From an uncultured Prevotella sp. (GTDB lineage: Bacteria; Bacteroidota; Bacteroidia; Bacteroidales; Bacteroidaceae): a stretch of DNA of 64,000 bases. The stretch is taken from positions 1 through 64,000 of the forward strand of contig CAJODK010000016.1 in the NCBI GenBank assembly GCA_905233245.1. Direction: 5' to 3'. Below are positions 32,238 through 42,935 of the stretch, in pieces (positions within the stretch are counted from its first letter, which is position 1; each line of letters begins with the position of its first letter). The notes beneath the pieces were generated by a model. It ran no database searches. It worked only from the letters and a program-made list of their open reading frames with translations, and was not told the origin of the DNA. The position numbers were made by a program, and so were the translations under genes.

Positions 32238-33185
32238 ATGAACGACGAACAGACTAAAGCACTGCAGGCGGAGATACGCCAGATGTGCAAAGAGAAGAAT
32301 GCCGTAGTGCTGGCACACTACTACACTACAGGTGATATACAGGAAGTGGCAGACTTCGTGGGCGACTCACTCGCACTGGCTCGCAAGGCTGCTGAGACGA
32401 GTGCCGACATTATCGTGATGTGTGGCGTACACTTCATGGCAGAGACTTGCAAACTGCTCTCGCCAGAGAAACTGGTACTGGCACCAGACCTGGAGGCAGG
32501 TTGTTCGCTGGCAGACTCTTGTGATGCAGAGGACCTGTGGCGATGGAAAAAGGCACACCCCGACTTTATGATAGTGCAGTACGTGAATACTACTGCAGCC
32601 ACAAAGGCACTCACCGACGTGGTAGTGACATCGGGCAATGCCAAGAAAGTAATAGACCAACTGCCAAAGGATGCAAAAATACTCTTCGGTCCAGACTACA
32701 ATCTGGGATCGTATATCAACAGTGTGACAGGACGTCAGATGGAACTGTGGAACGGCGGTTGCCATGTGCACGAGCGTTTCTCGGTGGAGGCAATAGCAAA
32801 ACTTAAGGCAGAATACCCCGAAGCAAAGGTGATGGCACATCTGGAGTGCAAGGCACCAGTACTGGCAATGGCTGACGTGAAGGGTTCCACAGCAGATATG
32901 CTGAAGTACGCACAGAACAATCCTCCACAGACATATATCGTGACGACGGAGGCTGGCATATTGCACGAACTGCAGAGAACATGTCCAGAGTGTAAGTTTA
33001 TACCTGTGCCACCAGAGACAACAGAGGGCGTGGGTTGCTCATGCAACGAATGCCAGTATATGAAGATGAATACCCTTGAAAAGCTTCGCGATTGTCTCAA
33101 GAATGAGGCACCACAGGTGGATGTACCTGAAATGATAGCTCGCGATGCAGTAAAACCAATAAACCGTATGTTAGAACTTTCATAA
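32238..33185 (+). CDS. nadA: Quinolinate synthase NadA
   Basis: Oxygen-sensitive [4Fe-4S] enzyme that condenses iminoaspartate with dihydroxyacetone phosphate to quinolinate in NAD synthesis. The 315 residues cover the complete three-domain family. Cluster ligands are likely C89 ([10 protein letters not shown]), C204 (AHLECKAPV) and C267 or C269 ([10 protein letters not shown]). The substrate-binding stretch [19 protein letters not shown] is present. nadB and nadC are not in the window. It is the first gene of a compact run with cysS, a U32 peptidase-like gene, sufE and an SNF2 helicase gene. Its need for a cluster fits with the sulfur-transfer gene sufE downstream. Confidence 0.97.
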   Translation: MNDEQTKALQAEIRQMCKEKNAVVLAHYYTTGDIQEVADFVGDSLALARKAAETSADIIVMCGVHFMAETCKLLSPEKLVLAPDLEAGCSLADSCDAEDLWRWKKAHPDFMIVQYVNTTAATKALTDVVVTSGNAKKVIDQLPKDAKILFGPDYNLGSYINSVTGRQMELWNGGCHVHERFSVEAIAKLKAEYPEAKVMAHLECKAPVLAMADVKGSTADMLKYAQNNPPQTYIVTTEAGILHELQRTCPECKFIPVPPETTEGVGCSCNECQYMKMNTLEKLRDCLKNEAPQVDVPEMIARDAVKPINRMLELS

Positions 33186-33189
33186 GAGA

Positions 33190-34683
33190 ATGGAAAAGAC
33201 ATTACTGATATACAACACGCTGACAAGACAGAAGGAAGCGTTCAAACCAATCAACCCTGGACACGTAGGCATGTATGTCTGCGGTCCTACCGTTTATGGC
33301 GATGCACATCTGGGACACGCACGTCCAGCCATCACCTTCGATATTCTCTTCCGCTACCTGAAGCATCTGGGCTACAAGGTGCGCTACGTGAGAAACATTA
33401 CCGATGTAGGCCATCTGGAGCACGACGCAGACGAGGGCGAGGACAAGATAGCCAAGAAGGCTCGCCTGGAACAGTTGGAACCAATGGAGATAGCACAGTA
33501 CTATACCCGTCGCTTCAACTCTGCGATGGAGAAACTCAACGTGCTTCCACCATCTATCGAACCACATGCCACTGGTCATATCATAGAGCAACAGCAGTTG
33601 GTGCAGCAGATACTGGACAATGGCTACGCATACGTCAGCAACGGTTCTGTATATTTCGACATCGAGAAATACAATAAGGACTATAAGTACGGCATACTCT
33701 CTGGTCGCACACTGGAGAACCTGAAGGATGCCAGTCGTGATACTCTCGCTGGTGTGGGTGAGAAGAAGAATCAGGCTGATTTCGCACTGTGGAAGAAGGC
33801 ACAGCCAGAGCACATCATGCGTTGGCCAAGCCCCTGGAGCGATGGATTCCCCGGCTGGCACTGCGAATGTACCGCTATGGGCAGGAAGTATCTTGGCGAT
33901 GAGTTTGACATACATGGTGGCGGCATGGATCTCGTGTTCCCTCACCATGAGTGTGAGATAGCTCAGGCACAGGCTTCGATGGGACATCAGGCCGTGCGCT
34001 ACTGGATGCACAACAATATGATTACCATCAACGGACAGAAGATGGGTAAGTCATATAACAACTTCATCACCCTCGACCAGTTCTTTAAGGGAGAGCATGA
34101 ACTGCTCAGCAAGCCGTTCTCGCCTATGACCATACGTTTCTTCATCCTCTCGGCGCACTATCGTGGAACGGTGGACTTCTCAAGTGAGGCTCTGGAGGCT
34201 GCAGAGAAGGGTTTTGCACGCCTGATGCAGGGATTGAAGGACCTAAAGCGCATACAAGTGGCAAAGGGAAGTTCGCCTGAAGTGGAGAAGTTTGTCAAGG
34301 AACTGCCCGAGAAACTCTACGACGCAATGAATGATGACCTGCAGACTCCTATCGTCATCTCTGAACTCTTTGAGGCTTGTCACCAAGTGAACCTGTTGGT
34401 GGACCGCAAGGCGAAGATTAGTGCTGCTGACCTCGAGAAACTCTCAGAGACCATGCACCTCTTCACAGAAGACATACTGGGGCTTACTAACGCTAACCCT
34501 AACGGGAACGGGAGCTCTGAAAAGGACAAGGCTCTGGACAAGGTGATGCAAATGGTGCTTGATATGCGCGCCAAGGCTAAGGCAGAAAAGAACTGGGCTG
34601 TCTCTGACCAGATACGTGATGAACTCAATGAGGCGGGTATAATCATTAAAGACACTCCTGATGGCACAGTCTGGGAAATCTGA
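33190..34683 (+). CDS. cysS: Cysteinyl-tRNA synthetase
   Basis: Class I aminoacyl-tRNA synthetase charging tRNA-Cys, 497 residues. The HIGH motif is HLGHA (about residues 37-41) and the KMSKS motif is KMGKS (about 283-287). Zinc ligands fall in [17 protein letters not shown] and PHHECEIAQ. The C-terminal helical anticodon region contains an extra linker [11 protein letters not shown] (about 34490-34515) built from AAC-rich repeats and AACGGG hexamers like those in rnr. It begins four bases after nadA and overlaps the next gene by 23 bases, so it is probably cotranscribed. No T-box or other riboswitch is visible upstream. Confidence 0.97.
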   Translation: MEKTLLIYNTLTRQKEAFKPINPGHVGMYVCGPTVYGDAHLGHARPAITFDILFRYLKHLGYKVRYVRNITDVGHLEHDADEGEDKIAKKARLEQLEPMEIAQYYTRRFNSAMEKLNVLPPSIEPHATGHIIEQQQLVQQILDNGYAYVSNGSVYFDIEKYNKDYKYGILSGRTLENLKDASRDTLAGVGEKKNQADFALWKKAQPEHIMRWPSPWSDGFPGWHCECTAMGRKYLGDEFDIHGGGMDLVFPHHECEIAQAQASMGHQAVRYWMHNNMITINGQKMGKSYNNFITLDQFFKGEHELLSKPFSPMTIRFFILSAHYRGTVDFSSEALEAAEKGFARLMQGLKDLKRIQVAKGSSPEVEKFVKELPEKLYDAMNDDLQTPIVISELFEACHQVNLLVDRKAKISAADLEKLSETMHLFTEDILGLTNANPNGNGSSEKDKALDKVMQMVLDMRAKAKAEKNWAVSDQIRDELNEAGIIIKDTPDGTVWEI

Positions 34684-35911
34684 ATATGAAATAATGGCTC
34701 CCGTGGGAAGCAGAGAGAGTTTCGCTGCTGCTATCAATGCAGGAGCAGACTCTATATACTTCGGTATCGAGAAACTGAACATGAGGGCACACTCCGCCTC
34801 TACCTTCACTATCGACGACCTGAAGGAAATTGCCGCCACATGCAAGGAGCACGGCATAAAGTCGTACCTCACTGTCAACACCATTATCTACGGTGAAGAC
34901 TTGGAGCAGATGCGCGAAATAATCGATGCTGCCAAGGAGGCGGAAATCTCTGCTGTGATAGCCAGTGACGTGGCCGTGATGATGTACTGCCGTGAGGTGG
35001 GACAAGAGGTGCACCTCTCTACGCAACTTAACATCTCAAACATTGAGGCACTGCGCTTCTATGCTCAGTTTGCTGATGTAGTGGTACTGGCTCGCGAACT
35101 CCGTATAGAGCAGGTGAAGGCCATCCACGAACAAGCCGTCAGGGAGAATATCTGTGGTCCGTCGGGACTGCCTATCCGCATAGAGATGTTCTGTCACGGA
35201 GCACTATGCATGGCCATTTCGGGCAAGTGTTACCTGTCACTCCACAATGCCAATCGTTCTGCCAATCGTGGCGAGTGTGTACAGATATGCCGTAGGGCAT
35301 ACAGGGTGGAAGATGTGGAGACGGGCAACGAACTGCTTGTTGACAATAAGTACATTATGTCGCCGAAGGACCTCAAAACTATCCGTTTCATCGACCGTAT
35401 GATGGATGCTGGCGTGAGGGTGTTCAAGATAGAGGGACGAGCCCGCGGTCCCGAATATGTCGATACCGTAGTACGTTGTTACAGGGAAGCTATCAACGCA
35501 GTGCTGGAGGGAGGTTTTACCGAAGAAGCCAAGGACAAATGGGATGAACGTCTCGCTACCGTCTTCAATCGTGGATTCTGGGATGGCTACTACCAAGGAC
35601 AGACTCTTGGCGAGTGGAACGACAGCTATGGTTCGAAGGCTACTGAGAAAAAAGTATATGCTGCCAAGGTAATAAAATACTTCTCCAAACTCTCGGTGGC
35701 AGAGTTGCAGGTGGAAGCTCATGAGATAGAAGTGGGCGACAAACTGCTATTCACCGGCAATACTACTGGTGCTATGTACATAGAAAATGTAGAAGAGATA
35801 CGCTATGACCTAAAACCCGTCAACCGCGCAGAGAAAGGCCAACGCATCAGCATCGCCGTGCCAGAAAAAGTGAGACCTAACGACAAAGTATTTGTAATAG
35901 AGAAACTATGA
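34661..35911 (+). CDS. U32-family peptidase / tRNA hydroxylation protein
   Basis: Protein of 416 residues with the U32 signature [19 protein letters not shown] near residue 174. It starts with the TIM-barrel-like segment (E)[25 protein letters not shown]. Bacterial relatives (TrhP/YegQ and RlhA types) use prephenate-dependent chemistry to hydroxylate RNA, and the conserved cysteines probably bind an iron-sulfur cluster; older annotation calls them collagenase-like. Which RNA target applies here is not clear. The start at 34661 overlaps cysS by 23 bases. Its stop overlaps sufE by four bases (ATGA). Confidence 0.88.
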   Translation: MAQSGKSEYEIMAPVGSRESFAAAINAGADSIYFGIEKLNMRAHSASTFTIDDLKEIAATCKEHGIKSYLTVNTIIYGEDLEQMREIIDAAKEAEISAVIASDVAVMMYCREVGQEVHLSTQLNISNIEALRFYAQFADVVVLARELRIEQVKAIHEQAVRENICGPSGLPIRIEMFCHGALCMAISGKCYLSLHNANRSANRGECVQICRRAYRVEDVETGNELLVDNKYIMSPKDLKTIRFIDRMMDAGVRVFKIEGRARGPEYVDTVVRCYREAINAVLEGGFTEEAKDKWDERLATVFNRGFWDGYYQGQTLGEWNDSYGSKATEKKVYAAKVIKYFSKLSVAELQVEAHEIEVGDKLLFTGNTTGAMYIENVEEIRYDLKPVNRAEKGQRISIAVPEKVRPNDKVFVIEKL

Positions 35912-36327
35912 CGATAAACGAGATACAAGACGAAGTAATAGAGGAGTTCAGCGCCCTCGATGACTGGATGGACAAATACCAGATGCTCATCGATATCGCT
36001 GGTGAGCAGGAACCGCTGGATGACAAGTACAAAACAGAACAGAACCTCATCGATGGTTGCCAAAGCCGCGTATGGATACAGTGTGATAAGGAGCAGGAGG
36101 GCACTCTGTCTTTCCTCGCTGACAGCGATGCACTGATAGTGAAGGGCATCATAGCCCTGCTCATACGTGTCATCAACCACCAACCAGCCAAGGATATTCT
36201 TGATGCAGACCTCTACTTTATTGAGGAGATAGGTCTCAAGGAACATCTCTCCCCTACTCGCAGCAACGGCCTTCTCGCTATGGTGAAGCGCATCAAGGCC
36301 TATGCACTGGCGTATTCCAATTCATAA
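35908..36327 (+). CDS. sufE: SufE-family sulfur acceptor
   Basis: Sulfur-transfer protein that accepts persulfide from a cysteine desulfurase such as SufS for iron-sulfur cluster assembly. The 139 residues match the normal length. The acceptor cysteine is C51 in LIDGCQSRVW, and the family end pattern SPTRSNGLLAMVKRIKAYA is present. No sufS or sufBCD genes are in the window. Its place directly after two probable Fe-S enzymes (NadA and the U32 protein) suggests local supply of sulfur. The start overlaps the preceding stop, and the next start follows its stop with no gap. Confidence 0.93.
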   Translation: MTINEIQDEVIEEFSALDDWMDKYQMLIDIAGEQEPLDDKYKTEQNLIDGCQSRVWIQCDKEQEGTLSFLADSDALIVKGIIALLIRVINHQPAKDILDADLYFIEEIGLKEHLSPTRSNGLLAMVKRIKAYALAYSNS

Positions 36328-39300
36328 ATGCAAGAAAACATTCTGCTATGCATATACACACTGTTTCATGTTGAGGGAACTCAGCAGGAGAGGGTGCGTA
36401 GCATAGTAGAACAACTCACAGGGCAATCCTTCGTGGACCTCAAAGCTACACTGGCAGCAATGAGGAATAGGGGCGAACTGGAACAGAAGTCCTACAACTG
36501 GCGCACCGACTCGTATGACTACGTGATAAGCCCTAAGAGGCTCATCCCCCTGATGATACATTACTACGAGGAAGAGCCAAAACTCACCATACAGGTACTG
36601 GAAGCAGCGCGAAGCATGGAGACAACTTCCGTGCAGAGAATGCTGTGGCAATTTATCAGTACTGGATATAGTGACATCAATATCGAAATCATCAGTGACT
36701 ACCAGATTAGCGAACGGTTGCCATACTTCATGCCTGCTGTCGCAGACAAGCGCTTTGCACCACTACTGATGGTCTTCAGCCTTGGCAATTTCGCTGACCT
36801 GCTGACACAAACCATCATGGAGGCAATAGAGGATGAGGGTATCATTGACGCACAGCATATACGCCAATTGGTAGTGCTGTTTCGCAGGGATGACGACAGC
36901 CTGGAGGAGGAAATGATACTCCACGAAGTGCTATGCCTCTGCGGCCTGTACACCTATTTGGCAGATGGCAGGATGCCCGACTACGTGCATCTGGATGATA
37001 AGTACCACGAAATACTGGCAGGCATACGCGACACATATCGTGGCAATATGAAAAATGCCCTGACCATGTTTCGCAGGTCACTGAAGAAGTTTAACAGTAC
37101 CAACGGCTTCTACGTCAGCACCAAGAGTTATCTACCACTCTCCATAGCCAATTTCTACTACATTCTGGCTTGTTACAAAGACGGGTCTGATGATTCCAAC
37201 AAAAAAGCTCTCGCCATCGCTAAGTCAACTGACACCAGAGTCACCGCAGCTGCCAAAGTACTCTACAATATCCTTTATGGCAGTGCCACCGATAAACAGA
37301 TACTCGACCGTCTGAATCTGCTGTATGCCAGCCGCCATGGCATCAATCGCGTGCTGGCTACACTGATGTGCCGCTACGTAGGTAAGGACTTCTCGCAGAA
37401 TGCCAAACCTCAATGGGCCATATTAATACATGAGATGAGTCCGTATTTCAATGATCTCTCCATGCCTATACTGAAGAAGACTCCCTTTGGGGAAGCTCCT
37501 CTGTTGTCTGCCATACACCATCGCAAACAGTGGGAGAACGTGCTGAGTGATCTCACAGGACTCAACGACAAGGGTATTGATGTCCCCATCCGACAAGTGC
37601 GCGTCTCACGAGTAGCTTACTACCTGAGTAATATGAAGGCCAACAACGTCACACCACGACTGCAGACGATACTGAAGAATGGCACTTGGGGCTCAGGCAA
37701 ACTACTCAATATTAACAGTTTTATGCATGGCGGAGCCGACGGCATGTGCGACGCTGACCACCGCATAGCAGACAGGGTGCTGATGAGGTCGGATGAGAGC
37801 ACGTCCGATGGCGACACTATCAAACTGGAGGATGTACTACCAGAGATGACAGAAGAGAGCCGTCTCTACGTAGGTCGCTATGCCCCCTACTCTATCGTGG
37901 AGGTGATAGAGGAGGTTCCCTATATCTCCATGCATCATGACAAAGAGGGATTCCTAATCTCCAGCAATGTCAACCCTTCCGAGGTCGAGCAGGATATCAT
38001 CATCACCCACCGGGGAGCAGCGAGCATCAATTTTATACACATGACCGACCGCCAGAGGCCGTACTACCGCCGACTGCTCTCCATTGATCGTTTCCCCAAC
38101 GAGGCTGAACCGCAATTGCGTCGTTTCCTCTCAGGTCTGGGGGGACAGATAGAGGTGCACAGCGACCTCATCGAGGGAGGCAGTACGCTACCCATCTGCG
38201 ACGGCGACTCACGACTGGTCTTGCAAATGCGTCCCGACCGCAACACTCGTGGTGGTGAGTCCTTCTACAGCGTCTCCCTCTTCGTAAGACCTCTGCAAGG
38301 TGGACGTATCAAATGCACCCCTGGCGAGGGCAATGAGGTTATCATAGACAATGCTGACATCCGCACTCGTGTAAAGCGCGACCTTGCCAAGGAAAAGGAA
38401 AACCTTGACCATTTACAATTTACAATTGACAGTTTCCAATTGGAAGAAAACCTGTTGGACAGCGCCTCTCTCCTCCCCCTCATCGAGTACGCCCAGGCCA
38501 ACCCAGACCGTATATCATGTGAATGGCCTGAGGGAGCCAAAATGCGCATCAAACAACGCAACAGCACCATAGCATGGAATGGAACGATAAAGAAGAACGA
38601 CAACGGATGGTTCGAACTGGAAGGTGACATACAACTTGATCAAGAAAAGGTTATTAGCATGGCACAACTGTTGGAGTTGGCTCGTCAGTCCAAGGGACGA
38701 TACATACCACTGGGCAATGGCGACTACCTCGCTCTCAGCGAGAAACTGCGCCGCCAGCTGAATCAACTCTCCGCCATCGTATCACGCCATCACGGACATC
38801 TCCAAATGTCACCCTTCACGGCAGCACTCCTCGAACCAGATATCACCAATGGCGAACTCACCATCACCGAGGATGCCGAACTCAAGCAGATACGACAGCG
38901 TATCAAGGAGTCCAGTACCTACTCACCAGAGGTGCCTGCCACGCTCCACGCCACACTACGTGAATACCAACTGGAGGGCTACCAGTGGATATCACGCCTC
39001 AACTACTGGGGAGCCGGAGCCCTGCTTGCTGATGATATGGGGCTCGGCAAGACCATACAGACCATCGCCTTTCTGCTCGCCAAGGCAGAAGAAGGCCCTG
39101 CCCTCGTCGTTGCACCAGCCTCTGTAGCTCCCAATTGGAAAGTGGAATTTGAAAAATTCGCACCTTCGCTCCGTGTCACCCTGCTCAATTTTGAGCAAGA
39201 CCGCAACGAGGCCATCTGCCAAGCCAAGGCAGGCGATGTCATCGTCTGCACCTATATGCTGTTGCTTAGTGTCAAAGATACCCTCGTCAAGAAGGAATGG

Positions 39301-40281
39301 ACCACCATATGTCTCGACGAGGCTCACATTATAAAAAATCGCGGTGCCAAGACCTCTGCTGTAGCTATGAAACTAAAGTCACGCAACCGCATTATGCTCA
39401 CTGGTACTCCCGTGCAGAACCACCTCGGTGAACTCTGGAACCTCTTCCAGTTTGTCAATCCCGGCCTGCTCGGTTCCTTTGAGGAATTTAACCGTCGCTT
39501 CATCATACCCATAGAGCAAAACAAAGACCAGAAAGTCCAGCAGTTGCTGGACAGACTTGTCAAACCCTTCATGCTCCGTCGCACCAAGGATAAGGTGGCC
39601 CGCGAACTCCCAGATAAAGAGGAAATCTACCAGCATGTCACAATGAGCGAAGAAGAGCAACTCACCTATGAAGCCCTCCGACAGCGAGCAGAGGCTATGC
39701 TTGATGCTAACCTGAATGTTAATGTTAACACTCTGGCAGAGATAACACGACTGCGCCTCGCTGCCTGCGGCCAGTCCAAAATCACTGCCATGCTTGAACT
39801 CTTGCAAACGGTACTCGAAGGAGGAGACAGCGTTCTCATCTTCTCCCAATTCACCACTTACCTATCACAGATACAGCAGGCACTCAAAAATTTCTCTATA
39901 CCTTATATATATATAGACGGCACAGTACCTATCAAAGAACGCCAGCGTCTCGTGGAGAAATTTCAGGCTGGTGAATGCCCCGTTTTCCTCATCTCTCTCA
40001 AGGCTGGCGGTCTCGGTCTCAACCTCACACGTGCCAACTATGTCATCCACATGGACCCATGGTGGAACCCCGCCATCGAGGCACAAGCCACCGACCGCTC
40101 ACACCGTATTGGACAGCGACAGGCCGTTACCGTCTATCACCTCATCTCTCAAGGCACCATCGAGGAGAAGATACAACGCCTACACCAACGCAAACAATCT
40201 CTCGTCAGCGATATACTATCTGCTACCGACACAAGTCATCGTCTCACTGGTGAAGAACTTCTCGAGATGATAAGATTGTAA
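36328..40281 (+). CDS. SNF2-family DEAD/DEAH helicase-like ATPase
   Basis: DNA-translocating ATPase of 1317 residues. The first 830 or so residues are an uncharacterised region with no motif I recognise. The C-terminal SWI2/SNF2 core has motif I ADDMGLGKTIQT (about residue 900), DEAH (about 996), TGTPVQNHLGELW, and motif VI SHRIGQRQ near 1256. Such bacterial proteins are usually linked to RNA polymerase recycling (RapA-like), chromosome remodelling or defence; this one lies with housekeeping genes and has no defence neighbours. An in-frame 7-base-period array (38412-38439) encodes HLQFTIDSFQLEE-type sequence in a linker. It follows sufE with no gap. Confidence 0.9.
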   Translation: MQENILLCIYTLFHVEGTQQERVRSIVEQLTGQSFVDLKATLAAMRNRGELEQKSYNWRTDSYDYVISPKRLIPLMIHYYEEEPKLTIQVLEAARSMETTSVQRMLWQFISTGYSDINIEIISDYQISERLPYFMPAVADKRFAPLLMVFSLGNFADLLTQTIMEAIEDEGIIDAQHIRQLVVLFRRDDDSLEEEMILHEVLCLCGLYTYLADGRMPDYVHLDDKYHEILAGIRDTYRGNMKNALTMFRRSLKKFNSTNGFYVSTKSYLPLSIANFYYILACYKDGSDDSNKKALAIAKSTDTRVTAAAKVLYNILYGSATDKQILDRLNLLYASRHGINRVLATLMCRYVGKDFSQNAKPQWAILIHEMSPYFNDLSMPILKKTPFGEAPLLSAIHHRKQWENVLSDLTGLNDKGIDVPIRQVRVSRVAYYLSNMKANNVTPRLQTILKNGTWGSGKLLNINSFMHGGADGMCDADHRIADRVLMRSDESTSDGDTIKLEDVLPEMTEESRLYVGRYAPYSIVEVIEEVPYISMHHDKEGFLISSNVNPSEVEQDIIITHRGAASINFIHMTDRQRPYYRRLLSIDRFPNEAEPQLRRFLSGLGGQIEVHSDLIEGGSTLPICDGDSRLVLQMRPDRNTRGGESFYSVSLFVRPLQGGRIKCTPGEGNEVIIDNADIRTRVKRDLAKEKENLDHLQFTIDSFQLEENLLDSASLLPLIEYAQANPDRISCEWPEGAKMRIKQRNSTIAWNGTIKKNDNGWFELEGDIQLDQEKVISMAQLLELARQSKGRYIPLGNGDYLALSEKLRRQLNQLSAIVSRHHGHLQMSPFTAALLEPDITNGELTITEDAELKQIRQRIKESSTYSPEVPATLHATLREYQLEGYQWISRLNYWGAGALLADDMGLGKTIQTIAFLLAKAEEGPALVVAPASVAPNWKVEFEKFAPSLRVTLLNFEQDRNEAICQAKAGDVIVCTYMLLLSVKDTLVKKEWTTICLDEAHIIKNRGAKTSAVAMKLKSRNRIMLTGTPVQNHLGELWNLFQFVNPGLLGSFEEFNRRFIIPIEQNKDQKVQQLLDRLVKPFMLRRTKDKVARELPDKEEIYQHVTMSEEEQLTYEALRQRAEAMLDANLNVNVNTLAEITRLRLAACGQSKITAMLELLQTVLEGGDSVLIFSQFTTYLSQIQQALKNFSIPYIYIDGTVPIKERQRLVEKFQAGECPVFLISLKAGGLGLNLTRANYVIHMDPWWNPAIEAQATDRSHRIGQRQAVTVYHLISQGTIEEKIQRLHQRKQSLVSDILSATDTSHRLTGEELLEMIRL
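38412..38439. repeat. Heptanucleotide array within the SNF2 gene
   Basis: TTTACAA twice, TTGACAG, TTTCCAA. It is read through in frame. Confidence 0.7.
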
Positions 40282-40305
40282 TTTCTTGATATATGATAAG
40301 AAATT
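40280..40305 (+). terminator. Weak hairpin after the SNF2 gene
   Basis: AATTTCTT (40280-40287) pairs with AAGAAATT (40298-40305) over a 10-base loop. No T tract follows, so termination here is uncertain. Confidence 0.35.
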
Positions 40306-40360
40306 ATGTTGTTATAAATATTCCTTATACATTATAGTATGCAATTTGCGTAAAAAGCAG

Positions 40361-40368
40361 TACCTTTG
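40361..40368 (+). promoter_or_regulatory. Promoter -7 box for the ribosomal protein cluster
   Basis: TACCTTTG, 157 bases before rplC. The long leader contains a strong hairpin (40437-40493). Confidence 0.7.
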
Positions 40369-40436
40369 CACCTCGAAACGTGTTTGTTGCGCTGGCAGTA
40401 GGCTATCAACACACTGAAAAAGAAGAACTTGAGTGT

Positions 40437-40498
40437 ATTTTCTTTCTGTGTGTAAGCTTGTCTGAACAGCAAAACTTCACACAGAAAGAAAATTTTTT
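40437..40498 (+). promoter_or_regulatory. Terminator-like leader hairpin before rplC
   Basis: Bases 40437-40452 pair perfectly (16 bp) with 40478-40493 over a 25-base loop, and six T follow (40493-40498). By itself this is an intrinsic terminator, yet it lies between the promoter and rplC, 27 bases before the start. That is the layout of a transcription attenuator for autoregulation of the ribosomal cluster. The anti-terminator partner is not obvious to me. Confidence 0.7.
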
Positions 40499-40525
40499 AT
40501 ACACATTATTAATATTTAAACAGAA

Positions 40526-41140
40526 ATGCCAGGATTAATTGGAAGAAAAATCGGAATGACATCCGTATTCAGTGCCGACGGTAAGAATACACCGTGCACT
40601 GTTATCGAAGCTGGTCCTTGTGTCGTAACTCAGGTGAAGACCGTCGAGAAGGACGGTTACGCCGCTCTGCAGCTGGGCTTCGGCGAGGCTAAGGAGAGCC
40701 GCACTTCAAAGCCCCTGATGGGTACCTTCAAGAAGGCAGGCACAACACCAAAGCAGCACTTGGCTGAGTTCAAGTTTGACGAGGAGCACAACCTCGGTGA
40801 CACTATCTCTGCTGAACTCTTCGCAGATGGCGACTTCGTTGACGTAGTCGGCACATCTAAGGGTAAGGGTTTCCAGGGTGTTGTAAAGCGTCACGGTTTC
40901 GGTGGTGTCGGTCAGGCTACTCACGGTCAGGACGACCGTCTTAGAAAGCCAGGTTCTATCGGCGCTTGTTCATACCCTGCGAAGGTGTTCAAGGGCATGC
41001 GCATGGGTGGACACATGGGTAACGAGCGTGTTACCACACAGAACTTGAGAGTGTTAAAGGTTATCCCAGAGCAGAACCTGATTATCGTGAAGGGTTCAGT
41101 GCCAGGATACAATGGTTCAACCGTATTAATTAAGAAGTAA
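40526..41140 (+). CDS. rplC: 50S ribosomal protein L3
   Basis: Early-assembling 23S rRNA-binding protein near the peptidyl transferase centre, 204 residues. It has the N-terminal [14 protein letters not shown] and the extended loop sequence [18 protein letters not shown]. It is the first gene of the cluster here; rpsJ, which usually precedes it, is absent and an SNF2 helicase gene is upstream instead. The leader carries a terminator-like hairpin. L4, the known regulator of the S10 operon in E. coli, is encoded by the next gene. Confidence 0.98.
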   Translation: MPGLIGRKIGMTSVFSADGKNTPCTVIEAGPCVVTQVKTVEKDGYAALQLGFGEAKESRTSKPLMGTFKKAGTTPKQHLAEFKFDEEHNLGDTISAELFADGDFVDVVGTSKGKGFQGVVKRHGFGGVGQATHGQDDRLRKPGSIGACSYPAKVFKGMRMGGHMGNERVTTQNLRVLKVIPEQNLIIVKGSVPGYNGSTVLIKK

Positions 41141-41145
41141 GCGAC

Positions 41146-41778
41146 ATGGAAGTAAATGTATTGAATATACAGGGCAAGGAGACAGGACGTAAGGCTGTTC
41201 TTAATGACGCTATCTACGCTATCGAGCCAAACGACCATGTTCTCTACCTCGATGTAAAGCAGTATCTGGGCAATCAGCGCCAAGGTACAGCAAAGGCTAA
41301 GGAACGCTCAGAGATGAGTGGTTCTACTCGTAAGCTTGGTCGTCAGAAGGGTGGCGGCGGCGCACGTCGTGGTGACATCAACTCACCTGTACTGGTAGGT
41401 GGTGCACGCGTGTTCGGTCCACGTCCTCGTGATTATCGCACTAAGCTGAACCTCAAGACAAAGCAGCTGGCACGTAAGAGTGCTCTCTCTTACAAGGTGC
41501 AGGAGAATGGTCTTATCGTTGTTGAGAATTTCAACATCGAGTCACCAAAGACTAAGGAGATTCTTGCAATTGCCAAGAATCTGAAGGTAGAAGGCAAGAA
41601 GCTGCTTTTTGTTATGCCTGAAGAGAATAAGAATGTTTATCTTTCTGCACGCAACCTGAAGGGTGTAGAGGTAATGGGTGCTCAGAATATCAACGCCTAC
41701 AAGGTGATGAATGCTGACGTGCTCGTTATGGCCGAGGGTGCTATTGAGAAGATAGACGCAGTTTTAACCAAAGCTTAA
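41146..41778 (+). CDS. rplD: 50S ribosomal protein L4
   Basis: 23S rRNA-binding protein lining the exit tunnel, 210 residues. The tunnel loop is recognisable as [33 protein letters not shown]. In E. coli L4 also represses the S10 operon by acting on its leader, so it is the natural candidate to act on the hairpin before rplC. That is inference. It begins five bases after rplC. Confidence 0.98.
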   Translation: MEVNVLNIQGKETGRKAVLNDAIYAIEPNDHVLYLDVKQYLGNQRQGTAKAKERSEMSGSTRKLGRQKGGGGARRGDINSPVLVGGARVFGPRPRDYRTKLNLKTKQLARKSALSYKVQENGLIVVENFNIESPKTKEILAIAKNLKVEGKKLLFVMPEENKNVYLSARNLKGVEVMGAQNINAYKVMNADVLVMAEGAIEKIDAVLTKA

Positions 41779-41795
41779 AATAGGAGAAAAGAATT

Positions 41796-42089
41796 ATGGC
41801 ATTTATCATTAAGCCCATAGTCACCGAGAAGATGACTAAGATTACTGAGAAGCAGCCAAACCGCTATGGCTTCATCGTTAAGCCAGAGGCTAACAAACTC
41901 CAGATTAAGCAGGAGGTTGAGGCTCGCTACAATGTGACAGTAGAAGACGTTAACACAATGAAGTATGCTGGCAAGCGTTCATCACGCTATACTAAGGCAG
42001 GTCTCATTCGTGGTCAGCGTAACGCCTTCAAGAAAGCTATCGTTACTCTGAAGAGCGGCGATGAAATAGATTTTTACAGCAATATTTAA
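41796..42089 (+). CDS. rplW: 50S ribosomal protein L23
   Basis: Exit-tunnel protein and docking site for trigger factor and SRP, 97 residues: IIKPIVTEKMTK near the start and QIKQEVEARYNVTVEDVNT in the core. A modest purine-rich site (AGGAGA) precedes the ATG. It lies between rplD and rplB in the standard order. Confidence 0.97.
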   Translation: MAFIIKPIVTEKMTKITEKQPNRYGFIVKPEANKLQIKQEVEARYNVTVEDVNTMKYAGKRSSRYTKAGLIRGQRNAFKKAIVTLKSGDEIDFYSNI

Positions 42090-42097
42090 TATAAGAA

Positions 42098-42910
42098 ATG
42101 GCAGTACGTAAATTAAAACCAGTTACACCTGGTCAAAGACACAAGGTTATTGGCACGTTCGAGGATATTACTGCATCCGTGCCAGAGAAGTCTCGCTCTA
42201 CCGGCGGTCGAAACAACACCGGTAAGATGACCGTTCGCTACATGGGTGGCGGTCACAAGAGGAAGTTCCGTTTCATCGACTTCAAGCGAGAGAAAGATGG
42301 TGTTCCAGCTACAGTAAAGTCAATAGAGTACGATCCAAACCGCTCTGCGCGCATCGCACTCCTGTACTATGCTGATGGTGAAAAGCGTTACATCATAGCT
42401 CCTAACGGACTTCAGGTAGGTGCTACTCTGATGTCTGGTGCTGATGCTGTACCAGAGGTAGGTAACGCCCTCCCACTTGCTAACATTCCAGTAGGTACCG
42501 TAATCCACAACATCGAGCTCCGCCCAGGTCAGGGTGCTCTGCTCGTTCGTTCGGCTGGTAATTTCGCTCAGTTGACTTCTCGTGAAGGCAGTTACTGTGT
42601 AATCAAGCTCCCTTCAGGTGAGACCCGCAAGGTGCTCTCTGCTTGCAAGGCTACCATTGGTGCTGTAGGCAATTCTGACCACGCACTCGAGCAGTCCGGT
42701 AAGGCTGGTCGTTCTCGCTGGCTTGGTCGTCGCCCACACAACCGTGGTGTAGTAATGAACCCAGTAGATCACCCAATGGGCGGTGGTGAAGGTCGTCAGT
42801 CAGGCGGTCATCCACGTTCACGCACTGGCCTCTACGCTAAGGGTAAGAAGACTCGCGCACCAAAGAAGCAGTCTAACAAGTACATCATAGAAAGAGCTAA
42901 CAAGAAGTAA
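42098..42910 (+). CDS. rplB: 50S ribosomal protein L2
   Basis: Universally conserved 23S rRNA-binding protein needed for subunit association and peptidyl transferase activity, 270 residues. The C-terminal signature [19 protein letters not shown], containing the conserved histidine region, is intact. It sits eight bases after rplW. Confidence 0.98.
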   Translation: MAVRKLKPVTPGQRHKVIGTFEDITASVPEKSRSTGGRNNTGKMTVRYMGGGHKRKFRFIDFKREKDGVPATVKSIEYDPNRSARIALLYYADGEKRYIIAPNGLQVGATLMSGADAVPEVGNALPLANIPVGTVIHNIELRPGQGALLVRSAGNFAQLTSREGSYCVIKLPSGETRKVLSACKATIGAVGNSDHALEQSGKAGRSRWLGRRPHNRGVVMNPVDHPMGGGEGRQSGGHPRSRTGLYAKGKKTRAPKKQSNKYIIERANKK

Positions 42911-42935
42911 TCCACAAAATTAACAAGAGAAAATT

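Noticed and set aside
33100-33190. T-box or cysteine riboswitch before cysS
   Set aside because: cysS starts four bases after nadA, leaving no leader, and no T-box motif is seen.
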